A stretch of DNA of 64,000 nucleotides, from positions 62,001 through 126,000 of the forward strand of contig CAVQRC010000002.1 of the NCBI GenBank assembly GCA_963715045.1. Reading direction: 5' to 3'. The notes beneath the pieces were generated by a model. That model did not search any database and was not told where the DNA came from. It saw nothing but the letters and a program-made list of their open reading frames with translations. Source of the stretch: CAVQRC01 sp963715045 (GTDB lineage Bacteria > Planctomycetota > Planctomycetia > Pirellulales > Lacipirellulaceae). The translations under genes were made by a program, and so were the position numbers. This document shows, piece after piece, positions 39,309 through 48,273 of this stretch (positions are counted from its first letter, which is position 1; each line of letters opens with the position of its first letter).

Positions 39309-39880
39309 TCGGATCGTGGTGGGTTGAGCAGGACCCGTGCGGCAGGATGGAAAAACGCCCTCAGCGCTCCTTCCTCCGCTTCCTCGCGGGACCAGGTTGT
39401 TCATAATTGTCAGTCGCCATGATGCCCGCCAAACCGAGACGAGCCTAGCCCCGTGAGGATCCTTCGCTGGCTGCACATCCGCCGCCCGTCGGACCCCGGC
39501 CGCTCATCCTCGATCCAGGAGCATCCACCTGCCACGCTGGGTGCAGGAACGCAGTTGCGGACGTTCGGACTTATGAAGTAGTTCCCCAGCAAATCTGACC
39601 GAGGTTGGTCAGCTTTGCCCGCCGGCTCATCGCGGTCCCAGCTCCGCGGCGGCGCCGAGAAGCATCCGGGGCAAAGTGTGTACGATACCCGCTTCACGCC
39701 GCCGCAGTGCGAAAAGACCCCTGGGGTCTTTTTGGGGGAATAGGCATACTGCAACATTGCCTAAACAACCAAAAACACCCCAGGGGTCTTTAATGGGTCG
39801 TTGGGCCGCTTCCGCAACTCCAACAAATCCATTCCTGCACCATGCCACGCTGCAATGGTCCGCCACAGAGGAATTACAGA
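39309..39880. other. intergenic region, no gene seen
   Basis: About 570 bp between divergent genes. Apart from the inverted-repeat element at 39711-39793 I see no conserved frame. GTGGGTTGAGCAGG-type sequence upstream of 39308 may contain promoter elements, but none is convincing. Confidence 0.5.
39711..39793. repeat. inverted pair of AAAGACCCCTGGGGT palindromes
   Basis: AAAAGACCCC-T-GGGGTCTTTT (about 39714-39734) is itself a perfect palindrome with a T run. At 39770-39791 the complementary version CACCCCAGGGGTCTTT occurs, about 35 bp away. Read outward, each half is AAAGACCCCTGGGGTsTTTTTGG. It resembles a REP/MITE-like unit or a two-way terminator. Confidence 0.7.
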
Positions 39881-40774
39881 ATGAATCGACGCCGGTTTCT
39901 TCGCGAGCTCGGAGCTGTCTCACTGTCGGCAGGCATCACGCCGTCGCTGGCCCAGGCCGTGGCACCGATTCGCCGCCTGGCAGGCCCTCGGTTCAAGTAC
40001 AGCCTCGCTGCGTACAGCTATCGCAATCTGCTCCAGGGAAAGGACGCTCCCCTGACGCTTCACGACTTCATTGACGACTGTGCGGCGATGCAGCTCGACG
40101 GAACGGAACTGACATCGTATTACTTCCCCCAACCGGTCACCGTCGACGCGCTGGCAGCTCTCAAAGCGCACGCGTTTCGACTGGGCCTGGATATCTCTGG
40201 AACGGCGGTCGGCAACGACTTCGGGCATCCTCCTGGAGATAAGCGGACCGAACAGATCGCAGCCGTGAAGCAATGGATCGAACATGCCGAGCGGCTCGAC
40301 GCACCCGTGATTCGGATTTTCGCTGGTCACCAGCAAGAGGGCGTGTCAGACGAAGCAGCGCACCAGCTGATGGTGGCGGGAATCCAGGAGTGCTGCGTGC
40401 ACGCAGAAAAGCACGGGATCTTTCTGGCCCTGGAGAATCACGGAGGCCCGACGGCCACGGCCCAGGGATTGATGAACCTCGTTCGAGACGTCGACAGCCC
40501 GGCGTTCGGAGTGAATCTCGATACGGGCAATTTCCACAGCGACGACATTTACAGCGAGCTGGCGGAGGTCGCGCACCTACGCCCTGAACGTGCAGGTGAA
40601 AGTCGCCGTCTCGGGACCGGACGGGAAGAAGCGACCTAGCGACTTCAAGCAACTGGCAGCCATCTTGCGGGGGGCCGACTACCGCGGCTATGTGGTGCTT
40701 GAATACGAAGAAGGTGACGATCCGCGGACGGCCTGCCCTCTGCGCTCGACGAGATGCGATCGGCGATGGGCTAG
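39881..40774 (+). CDS. TAT-exported sugar phosphate isomerase/epimerase-family TIM barrel, two frameshifts
   Basis: About 297 codons. Leader MNRRRFLRELGAVSLSAGI, then xylose-isomerase-like barrel sequence: FIDDCAAMQLDGTELTSYYF, LDISGTAVGNDFGHPPGDKR, APVIRIFAGHQQEG, GIFLALENHGGPTATAQGLM (metal Glu) and FGVNLDTGNFHSDDIYSELA (metal Asp/His). The frame shifts near 40580 (one extra C) into YALNVQVKVAVSGPDGKK and YRGYVVLEYEEGDDP, and again near 40735 to reach the natural end SALDEMRSAMG at 40774. Family members isomerise or dehydrate ketoses and inositols. Confidence 0.82.
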
Positions 40775-40775
40775 T

Positions 40776-40836
40776 CAGGGGTCAGGGGTCGGGGGTCGGG
40801 GGTCAGGTAGGGGTCGGGGGTCAGGACTAGGGGCTG
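40776..40836. repeat. GGGGTCR heptad repeat
   Basis: Seven to eight GGGGTCA/GGGGTCG units directly after the isomerase stop, the same motif as at 1285-1336 and 24987-25012. Confidence 0.8.
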
Positions 40837-40942
40837 CGGTTGAATGGGAGCATTCAGGCTCGTCGCGCGAGCGAACCCTGTTTCGATCGTGGACAGAGCA
40901 CACACCTGTCTATCCGCAAACGGCCAGCCCAATCCGCGTCGC

Positions 40943-40976
40943 ACCCATTCGCCTATTCGCCCATTCACCCATTCAC
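40943..40976. repeat. CCCATTCR 8-bp tandem repeat
   Basis: Four units: CCCATTCG, CCTATTCG, CCCATTCA, CCCATTCA. An eight-base variant of the short-period intergenic repeats, upstream of the DUF1080 gene. Confidence 0.7.
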
Positions 40977-41030
40977 CGTTATGATCGGACTCCCAAAACT
41001 GTCTTTGAACGAAGCACGAGGAACCGCACC

Positions 41031-42144
41031 GTGAAATCTCCGTACCGTTGGTTGTTGGTCGGAACTGCCGTGACAGGCCTGTGCACTGCCCTGGCAGTTT
41101 TCCCATGCGCGGGCCAGCAACCCACCGAGTGGCTTGCCCATGACCTCCACCGCCCCACTCCTCCGATCGTTAAGCCGGGGCCTCTGAAGCTTCCCGTCGC
41201 GCCACCTTCGGACGCCATCGTGCTGTTTGACGGGAGCAACCTCGACGCATTTCGCAGCGAAGACGGTTCGGCGGCCCGCTGGCGGATCGAGGACGGCGCG
41301 ATGGTCTCGGTCGCCGACGCCGGTTACGTGTTTACGAAGCAGGGTTTCGGAGACCTGCAGTTGCACCTGGAGTGGGCCGCGCCGCTCCCCGCCGAAGGGA
41401 CTGGCCAGGACCGCGGCAACAGCGGCGTGTTCCTGATGTCCAAGTACGAAGTCCAGATCCTCGACTGTTACCAGAACGAGACGTACGCCGATGGCTATGC
41501 GGCCGCCATTTATGGGCAGTATCCGCCGCTGGTCAACGCCTGCCTTCCCCCCGGTCAATGGCAGTCCTACGACATCGTGTTTCGCCGTCCGCGGTTCAAC
41601 CGGGACGGCACGCTGGACGCACGCGGGCGGGTTTCCGTGATCCACAACGGGATCGTCGTGCAGGATAACGTGGCTTTGTGGGGAGGGACGAACTGGCTGC
41701 AGGCGATCCCCTATCAGCCACATCCTGAACAGACTCCCGCTGGCGCTGCAGGACCATGGCAACCCCGTCCGATTTCGCAACATCTGGGTCCGCGAACTCT
41801 CCGAATGGACGCCTGAAGGTCCACCGCCGACCCGGCTCGCTGACGTCCTTCTGCTGACGCCCGCACAGCTCGCCCCCTACGCGGGCCGGTATCGCTTCGA
41901 CTCCGGGTACGAGGTGGAACTCGTCGTCAACGGCGAAGTACTGCAGGCCCACTTCAACGAACGGATGGCGATCGATCTCGTCCCGCGGTCGCGGACGAGG
42001 TTCGACCTCCGCTGGACGGCCGCCCACGTCGACTTCGACGTGGCGGCGGACGGCCAGGTGACGGGGCTGACATTCCAAATTGGCGGTGAACACCGCGTCG
42101 CGTCGCGAGTTTCGGCGGCCACGACCGAGAGTCCGGCGGAATAG
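41031..42144 (+). CDS. DUF1080 (3-keto-disaccharide hydrolase-type) exported protein, one frameshift
   Basis: About 370 codons, GTG start at 41031 with GAGGA eight bases upstream. Signal peptide (LLVGTAVTGLCTALAVFPCAG), then the concanavalin-like DUF1080 domain: DAIVLFDGSNLDAFRSEDGS, FGDLQLHLEW, DRGNSGVFLMSKYEVQILD, and IHNGIVVQDNVALWGGT. One extra base near 41735 shifts into RLPLALQDHGNPVRFRNIWV, the normal family end. An extra ~100-residue C-terminal part (LAPYAGRYRF...) follows. Characterised DUF1080 relatives hydrolyse 3-keto-glycosides. Here the substrate is unknown, but Gfo/Idh neighbours could supply keto sugars. Confidence 0.85.
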
Positions 42145-42203
42145 CCGTGGCAGCCGCGGCGAAGATCCCCCGCAATCTCAGTGTTTGACGAAGAACGGAA
42201 ACC

Positions 42204-43017
42204 ATGACGAACGACTTATTCGGCCTCGAAGGAGAGACCGCCGCCGTGATTGGCGGCACCGGGACGCTTGGGCGGCGCCATGGCCGAGGCCCTCGCAGCG
42301 TGCGGGGCCACCGTCGCGATCCTGGGCCGTAACGCCGAGCGAGGGCAACAACGGGTCGCCGCCATCGAATCTGAGGGCGGCTCGGCGACATTTTGTCAGG
42401 CCGACGCCATGGACGCCGGGTCGCTGGCAGCCGCCCGCGATCAGATCACAGCGAACGTCGGCACGCCCTCCATCCTCGTCAACGCGGCCGGCGGAAATCA
42501 CCCCGCGGCAACGCTGGCTCCAGGCGACCGTTTCGGCAGCTTGCCGCTCGAGGCCTGGCGAACGGTGTTCGATTTGAACCTGGTGGGCGGCGTCCTGCTG
42601 CCGTGCCAGGTGTTCGGTGAAGCCATGCTCGCGAGCGGGCGGGGCAGCATCATCAACATCGCTTCGATGTCCGGGATGATCCCGCTGTCGCGCGTCGTCG
42701 CCTACTCGGCAGCCAAAGCAGCCGTGATCAACCTCACCCAGTTTCTCGCCCGCGAATGGGCCACCCGGGGGATTCGCGTCAATGCGATCAGCCCCGGATT
42801 TTTTCCGGCCGAGCAGAACCGCCGGTTGTTATTCAACGAAGACGGCAGCTACACCGAGCGAGGTGGCCAGATCATTGGCCACACACCAATGGCCCGCTTC
42901 GGTGAGCCGCAAGAGCTCGCCGGGGCCGTCGTGTGGCTGGCGTCGTCCAAGGCGGCATCCTTCGTTACGGGGCAGAATATCGTGGTCGACGGCGGCTTCT
43001 CGTCCACCACGATCTGA
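42204..43017 (+). CDS. SDR-family oxidoreductase, one frameshift
   Basis: About 271 codons. Classical short-chain dehydrogenase: AAVIGGTGTLG nucleotide loop, one extra G near 42271, then GAMAEALAACGATVAILGRN, ILVNAAGGNHP (NAG-type motif), IINIASMSGMIPLSRVVAYSAAKAAVINL with the catalytic Ser-Tyr-Lys (Y-x-x-x-K in YSAAK), GIRVNAISPGFFPAEQN, and the end VTGQNIVVDGGFSSTTI. It most resembles fructuronate/mannonate-type oxidoreductases (inference). It follows the DUF1080 gene by 59 bp on the same strand. Confidence 0.85.
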
Positions 43018-43174
43018 TTCATCGCCGCAATCGGCGGAGCATCGCGGCGCGGGCCGGACAGCGGGAATCCGCATCCCAAGCGACTTTGACGGCCTGGTAA
43101 GATCTGCTATGCTTCTCCGACTCAGGGGTGTGGTGTTTGATCATGTCCGTGTCCTTTCGTTTCAGGAGAACCAG

Positions 43175-43801
43175 ATGCAAAGAGTCTTGACGTCGCTCGT
43201 GTTGTTGCTGTGTGTCGCGTTGGTGGGTTCGGTGGCGGTTGCCGGCGAACAGGGTGAGTGCCCGATCGCCGCCGCGATGAGCAAGCTGCCCCAGATTTCG
43301 TACCAGGTTGGCGAGGAAACCACCCATTGTGCCCAGACCGCGGCCAAACTCGCCGAGGAAGCCGGCGTAGAGATCAAGTACGTCGTCGCCGACGAGTCGT
43401 ACTGCTGCGAGCAGAAGGCACAGGTCGCGTTGGTCGAGGCCACAGAAGAATTCGTCAACGCCTTCACCACGCCGGCGGTTTGCGAAAAGTCGGGCACCAC
43501 GACGATTGCCGGCCAGAAGGTCTGCTGCAGCGTCGCCGCCGGACAGGTGGCCAGCCTGGTCAAGGAGGCCATGGACCACGTTGAAGTCTCCTACAAAGTC
43601 GGTGAAGAGACCTGCAATTGCCCCAACAAGGCCAAGGCTCTGGCCGACGAAGCAGGTGTCGAAGCGATCTTCGTCGTTGATGGACAAGAGACGTGCTGCT
43701 CGATGACGCATCGCCTCAATGTGGCCCGCGCCAAGTATCGCGCCGCCGTCGAAGCGATCGCCAATGCCGACAAAGCGAAGGCCGAAGTCAAGAAGTCGTA
43801 A
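43175..43801 (+). CDS. exported Cys-rich protein with duplicated GEET-C...CC domain
   Basis: 208 residues; AGGAG eight bases before the ATG fixes the start. Signal peptide RVLTSLVLLLCVALVGSVAV. The mature protein has two copies of a ~60-residue unit: SYQVGEETTHCAQTAAKLAE / AGVEIKYVVADESYCCEQ (about 38-95), and SYKVGEETCNCPNKAKALAD / AGVEAIFVVDGQETCCSMTH (about 132-190). A short Cys-rich spacer between them includes VCEKSGTTTIAGQKVCCSV. Each unit carries a Cys in GEETxxC and a CC pair; the spacer adds another CC. I do not recognise a named family. Periplasmic metal or thiol chemistry is a guess. A strong terminator follows. Confidence 0.8.
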   Translation: MQRVLTSLVLLLCVALVGSVAVAGEQGECPIAAAMSKLPQISYQVGEETTHCAQTAAKLAEEAGVEIKYVVADESYCCEQKAQVALVEATEEFVNAFTTPAVCEKSGTTTIAGQKVCCSVAAGQVASLVKEAMDHVEVSYKVGEETCNCPNKAKALADEAGVEAIFVVDGQETCCSMTHRLNVARAKYRAAVEAIANADKAKAEVKKS

Positions 43802-43825
43802 CCCGCTTCTCGAGAATGCAGATTC

Positions 43826-43861
43826 AGCCCGGTCGGCTCGCGGAGTCGACCGGGCTTTTTC
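43826..43861 (+). terminator. rho-independent terminator
   Basis: AGCCCGGTCG (43826-43835), an 11-base loop, CGACCGGGCT (43847-43856), then TTTTT. The 10-bp stem is perfect, 25 bp after the Cys-rich gene. Confidence 0.92.
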
Positions 43862-44002
43862 GTGGGCAGTCCGCTGCGGCGAACGAGCAGATCGACCTTG
43901 CGGTGAGCGAGCATGTCCTGCGACTCTGCAACTCCGGACCCCATGGTGAATCCTGGCCCGGGCTTCGGAGAGCTCCCCGGCTACAAACCGCGTGCAAAGC
44001 CG

Positions 44003-44464
44003 CTATTTCTCGAGTTCGAAGGGAAACGTGTGACTCGACTCGTTGACCTCGACTTCGAACGGCGTCTGGTTGGCATCGGTGTATTGCGGCGGAATCAGTG
44101 AACCGCCGCCGCGATAGCTCTTCAGGACGGTGAAGAACACCTTGTAGGTGCCGTAGTGGACCCCGTCACCCGGACGATTCGTCATTAACTCGAAGTTGCC
44201 ATCGGGCTGAATCTGGCCCGAGGCCCCCTTCTTGACTTCGGCCATCGAACCTGGGGCAGGTGTGAAGGTGACCGTCGCGACTTCGCCCTGCGGAATACTG
44301 CCATCAGTAAACTTGACGGTCCCGGTCACGTTGGACATCGGTGGTCCCGAATCACAGCCGACCGCCATCGACATGGTGGCCAGTAGGCCTAACGCCCAGA
44401 ATTTAAGAGCCGATCCCAAAACTGGTTCTAGCAACCGAATTCCCCGACCGTGGGACACGTTCAC
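44003..44464 (-). CDS. small lipoprotein, carboxypeptidase-regulatory-like
   Basis: Up to 153 codons. A hydrophobic segment with a lipobox-like end (LATMSMAVGC, Cys about residue 37) suggests a lipoprotein. The mature part (GTVKFTDGSIPQGEVATVTF, GTYKVFFTVLKSYRGGGSLI, IPPQYTDANQTPFEVEVNES) is the common planctomycete small beta-sandwich lipoprotein type. The first 20 codons coincide with a repeated 59-bp element, so the real start may lie inside or after it. These proteins are usually near DUF1559 pseudopilins, as here. Function unknown. Confidence 0.75.
   Translation of the reverse strand: MNVSHGRGIRLLEPVLGSALKFWALGLLATMSMAVGCDSGPPMSNVTGTVKFTDGSIPQGEVATVTFTPAPGSMAEVKKGASGQIQPDGNFELMTNRPGDGVHYGTYKVFFTVLKSYRGGGSLIPPQYTDANQTPFEVEVNESSHTFPFELEK
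44406..44464. repeat. 59-bp dispersed repeat, copy 1
   Basis: Begins AGAGCCGATCCCAAAACTGG and ends CCGTGGGACACGTTCAC. 55 of 59 bases match 53076-53134. In both places it lies between two minus-strand genes. Confidence 0.85.
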
Positions 44465-44509
44465 GCCGGCTTGAGGGATTGGTTTTTAGAAGATTGTTCA
44501 CCTGGCACC

Positions 44510-45619
44510 TTAGTACGCGTACGTGTTGATCTGCCCGCAGGGGATGAAATTGCCCTCGGCCTCGACCATGACCTGTCCGTCGGCACTGGAAATCATCCGA
44601 TCCCAGATACTCCCCCAGTTTCCGTAAGAGCCGCTGACCTCGATATCGTCGCTCGCGAATTGCACGCTGCCGTCGGCCATGCAGACGTAAACGCCGCCCG
44701 TGTGCTGGCTCCGGGGAGCAGCCTGGTCGGTCCAGTCGTCGCCCGTGTAGCACTGCATGCACTCCTGTTCCATCAACGCGAGATCCGACGAGCGGCAACC
44801 CTCGATATCGTCGGCATTCGGGTAGCAGGCGTTGGGTCCGTTGGCGTCACCGCACGCGCCGAACCAGAACAGCACGCTGCCGCCGGCCTGACCCAGGGCC
44901 CACACCCCGCGGCGATCGCCGTCGTGAAGCCCGGCGCCGGAGTTCGGCCAGCATCAGCGTGTTCGACGTCCCGTCGGTGATCCGGCCGACTGGCAGCGAG
45001 ACGTTCGGGGCGATCATCCCGCGTCGTAACGCGGCCCGCCAGCCTGTCGACTCGGGCCCGGTGATCCCTCCCGACCATCGGGTGATCTGGGGTCCATTGC
45101 CGGCGTTGGCCCCGTAATTCCCTCGTGCCCAGTTGACGCCCTCGGTACCCGTGCCATTGAAAGGAACCTCGTTCCGATCGTCGCTGGGGCAGAGCATCGA
45201 CTGCAGTCTCGTACTACGCACCGGCTCGTTGATGGCCGCCGAAATCGGCACCGTAAAATCGATCGCGTCGTACAGGGCCTGCCCTTCCATGAACGGCAGC
45301 GTGGCAACGACCCAGTTGGCGGCGAATTCGTTGTCCAGATGGGGGCGGAAGGTCTCCTCGTCGTAGATCCACGACGGTGGGAAGCCCTTATTGGCCGACT
45401 CGTAGTTGATTAAGGCGAGTCCGACTTGCTTGATATTGTTCTGGCAGCTCGATCGGCGGGCTGCTTCGCGGCGCTCTGGACGGCAGGTAGCAGCAGCGCG
45501 ACAAGTATCCCAATGATCGCGATGACGACGAGCAGCTCCACCAGCGTGAATCCACGGCGACGACCCATGGGCCCCAGTGATTTGCGGGTCGTGGTTTGCC
45601 CACCAGCAACGTTCCACAT
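44510..45619 (-). CDS. DUF1559 (type II pseudopilin-like) protein, two frameshifts
   Basis: About 368 codons. The start at 45619 gives GRRRGFTLVELLVVIAIIGI, the prepilin cleavage/methylation motif with its hydrophobic helix. A shift near 45460 leads to SCQNNIKQVGLALINYESAN and KGFPPSWIY, the DUF1559 core, with MLCPSDDR, RGNYGANAGNG and GRITDGTSNTLMLAELR. A second shift near 44925 reaches the C-terminus with SQHTGGVYVCMADGSVQFAS, the H-x9-DG box of this family, and the end GQINTYAY. Planctomycetes encode dozens of such proteins. They are thought to form surface filaments, but the role is open. Confidence 0.85.
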
Positions 45620-45933
45620 GGCTCATTTCCTTCTTCAGCATGAATCGGAGCCGCACGCCTCAACTCGAATCACGACCCCTTGTGACCTTAGATCTTAACA
45701 AAGGCGTGATTTCTGTCGGGATTAGGGAGCGTATTTTTTTCGCGGTCTTGCGCAGGGACCGGGTAATTGCGGGCAGCATGAGCGTCGCTTTCCATGGACG
45801 CGTTTCCTTGAATGCGGTCCATCGCAGAGGTGGCGGCAGGCGATGGTGGGGACACGAACAACGCACTCCCCACCATCTCCGGGGTGATCCTGCAGGGACT
45901 CTTCTGGCCCGCTGCCGTGCGGACTCGTTCTGG
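45620..45933. other. intergenic, no gene seen
   Basis: 314 bp between two minus-strand genes. No conserved frame, tandem repeat or strong hairpin found. It must hold the promoter of the DUF1559 gene. Confidence 0.5.
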
Positions 45934-47034
45934 CTATCGACGGCGGGAGCCGAGAATCGCCGCGACCGCGACGAACAATAGCCACAGGGCGGCAGGCTCC
46001 GGGACCGCCGCTCCGCCACTTCCGCCACCCGAACTGCCAAAGTTCTGCTGCCAGATCAGGAAATCGTCGCCATCCACCGCGCCGTCGCCGTTGGCATCGC
46101 CTTGGGCCTGAGTCGCCCCAGACGCCGTGGGAAATCCCTGTTGCCATAGCAGGAAATCGTTACCGTCGACGACACCGTCCTTGTCGAAATCGCCAGGTGT
46201 GAAACCGCCGCCTTCGATGTTCTCCAGGCGTACGGCTTCGAGCTCTTCCAGCGTGAGTGCCCGATCGTACACCCGCAGGTCATCCAGGAAGCCCTCCAGC
46301 GACGTGTTTGCCCCGTCGGCGCCGTCCGTCTTGCCGGCGTAGAAATTCACGCCCGTCGCAGCAATCGGGCCCGACAGGAGCTCGAACGAGTCGCCGAGCT
46401 GGGTCACTTCATCAGCTACCGTCCCGGTGTAGAAAAACAGCGTTTCCAGGGCGAAGATGTCGTAGGTCGTGGCCACGAATATCCACTCGCCACCGAGATC
46501 TTCCACGTCGGCGGTGGACTGACCGAAGTCAAACAAGTCCTGCCCGCCGATGAACATCGCCAGCCGAAAGTCATCCGCCGTATATTCGTCGTCGGGCTCG
46601 CTGGCAGGAGCGTTCACGTTGAACGAAAAACCATCGAAGTTGGCCGTGCCACGTCCTGCAACGCCGCGATGCGATCGTTGCCGACAGGGTCTGCCTGGAA
46701 GTTGACCCAGGCCGTGACGGTGAGGCGCGGTCAAACCCGCTGCCGTCTCCAGGCCCGTGGTATCGGTCGCCTGAAGATACGCGTCCGTGCCGACCATCAG
46801 GTCGGCGGCTCCCAGCGAAGCATTGTTGGGCGTGTTCGCGGTTCGCGTCGCCCCGCCCAGGAACAGGCCGTCATTGGCAGGTGCCTGACCCGAATCCAGA
46901 GCATTGGTATCGCCAGACGACGCTTCATCAAACGTCCAATGCAAAACGGGCGCCTGGGCAAACGCGGTGAGATTGCTGATCGCAACGGTGAATACCACCA
47001 GCAACGCTGTACTGACTCTGAAGGGAACTCGCAT
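45934..47034 (-). CDS. LamG-domain exported protein with dockerin-like repeats and PEP-CTERM tail
   Basis: 366 residues. Signal peptide ALLVVFTVAISNLTAFA; LamG/concanavalin fold from VLHWTFDEASSGDTNALDSG to LEGFLDDLRVYDRALTLEEL. About residues 102-130 read out of frame: two opposite shifts mask the expected TAPLTVTAWVNFQADP. Then come two EF-hand/dockerin-like units (PGDFDKDGVVDGNDFLLWQQ, GDANGDGAVDGDDFLIWQQN) and the sorting signal VPEPAALWLLFVAVAAILGS with RRR. Expected at the cell surface or in the matrix after exosortase handling. Glycan binding is inferred. Confidence 0.85.
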   Translation of the reverse strand: MRVPFRVSTALLVVFTVAISNLTAFAQAPVLHWTFDEASSGDTNALDSGQAPANDGLFLGGATRTANTPNNASLGAADLMVGTDAYLQATDTTGLETAAGLTAPHRHGLGQLPGRPCRQRSHRGVAGRGTANFDGFSFNVNAPASEPDDEYTADDFRLAMFIGGQDLFDFGQSTADVEDLGGEWIFVATTYDIFALETLFFYTGTVADEVTQLGDSFELLSGPIAATGVNFYAGKTDGADGANTSLEGFLDDLRVYDRALTLEELEAVRLENIEGGGFTPGDFDKDGVVDGNDFLLWQQGFPTASGATQAQGDANGDGAVDGDDFLIWQQNFGSSGGGSGGAAVPEPAALWLLFVAVAAILGSRRR

Positions 47035-47321
47035 TGGAACCGACCTTTCGAAGCAGAAACCACTGAGCAGCGGGAAAAGACCAGGAGGGTAGCTCCGGAT
47101 CTACGTTCACGTCATACTTGCCCCGCATCCGGGTCTCCCGCGAACATCCTGAAGCAGGCCCGAATCTGCTACGTATAGGCGAGCATTCAAGAGGAAACAA
47201 GCAGCGAACCGCGTTAATTCGTCTTGCTTTTGCGCAGACTGCCTGAACGGCAGCCTCCGGCAGGGCTCCTTGCAAACGCAACACGGACGGGATCGAACCG
47301 GACAGGAACGCTGCTGATGTC

Positions 47322-47970
47322 ATGATCGATTTGACAGACCTTTCGCTTTCGGCTGGCCAATTCGTCCTCGGGAACGTGAATCTGCATCTCGAAGACGGGC
47401 AGTACGGCGTGCTGATGGGACAGTCGGGCTGTGGCAAGACGTCTCTGCTCGAAGCGATCTGCGGTCTCCGTCCGATCGATGCCGGGACGATCCGCGTCAA
47501 TGGGTCGGACGTCACCCGCCGCAGACCGGCAGAGCGGGGGGTCGGTTATGTGCCGCAGGACGGGGCGTTGTTCATGACGATGCCGATCGATCAACAGCTC
47601 GCTTACGCGTTGACGATTCGCCGCTGGCGACATCGCGAGATTCAAGCCCGGATCAACGAGCTGGCGAGGCTGCTGCAGATCGAGCATTTGCTGCGGCGGA
47701 TGCCCGCGCAGACTCAGTGGTGGCGAGGCGCAGCGCGTCGCGATTGGCAGGGCAATCGCCTGCCGGCCGGCCGTGCTGCTGCTTGACGAACCCCTGGCCG
47801 GCCTGGACGATGAGACCCGTCGCCGCCTCACGGGCCTGCTCAAGACGGTCCAGCAAACCACGGGGGCAACCATCCTCCACGTCACGCACAGCCTGGAAGA
47901 TATGGATGCACTCGCCGAACGGCTGTGGCGGATCGAGGGCGGACGAATCCGCGAAGTCGCCAGAACCTGA
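47322..47970 (+). CDS. ModC-like molybdate/tungstate ABC transporter ATPase, one frameshift
   Basis: About 215 codons. Walker A GQSGCGKTSLLEAI (about 38-51), Q-loop YVPQDGALFMT, signature LSGGEAQRVAIGRA, Walker B VLLLDEPLAGLD, and the H-switch LHVTHSLED. One extra A near 47712 breaks the frame just before the signature. It ends shortly after the H-loop without the C-terminal MOP/TOBE domain of classical ModC, as in short tungstate/molybdate ATPases. The permease and binding protein are encoded 4-7 kb away on the other strand. The MoaD and MoeB genes follow at 14- and 13-bp gaps, supporting a cofactor role. Confidence 0.82.
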
Positions 47971-47984
47971 GCCCGCTGCCGCCG

Positions 47985-48260
47985 ATGGACATCCACGTCT
48001 TTTACTCCGCTCAGCTCAGCATGGTGACGGGATGCGAACGGGAAACGATCGCGTTGCCTGATCCAAGCACGGTGGCCGAGTGTCTCGACGCGCTCGTCGC
48101 ACGGCACGGCGAATCCGTAGGCCGGCTCCTCCGAGATGAGCAGGGAATCCGCCGCTCGCTGGTCGTGTGCGTCAACGACAAGCATGTCTACGAACTCGAT
48201 CGGGTGAATCTGACTGACGGCGACGAAGTCGTCCTGCTGACTGCCATCAGCGGCGGTTGA
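47985..48260 (+). CDS. MoaD/ThiS-family sulfur carrier
   Basis: 91-residue ubiquitin-like protein: VFYSAQLSMVTGCERETIAL, VAECLDALVARHG, and the functional C-terminus VVLLTAISGG with the terminal Gly-Gly that becomes a thiocarboxylate. Length and ending fit MoaD (molybdopterin synthase small subunit) better than ThiS. Start at 47985, 14 bp after the ATPase. The E1-like activating enzyme is encoded next, 13 bp downstream, so carrier and activator are an operon pair. Confidence 0.88.
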   Translation: MDIHVFYSAQLSMVTGCERETIALPDPSTVAECLDALVARHGESVGRLLRDEQGIRRSLVVCVNDKHVYELDRVNLTDGDEVVLLTAISGG

Positions 48261-48273
48261 ACGGGGAGCCCAG

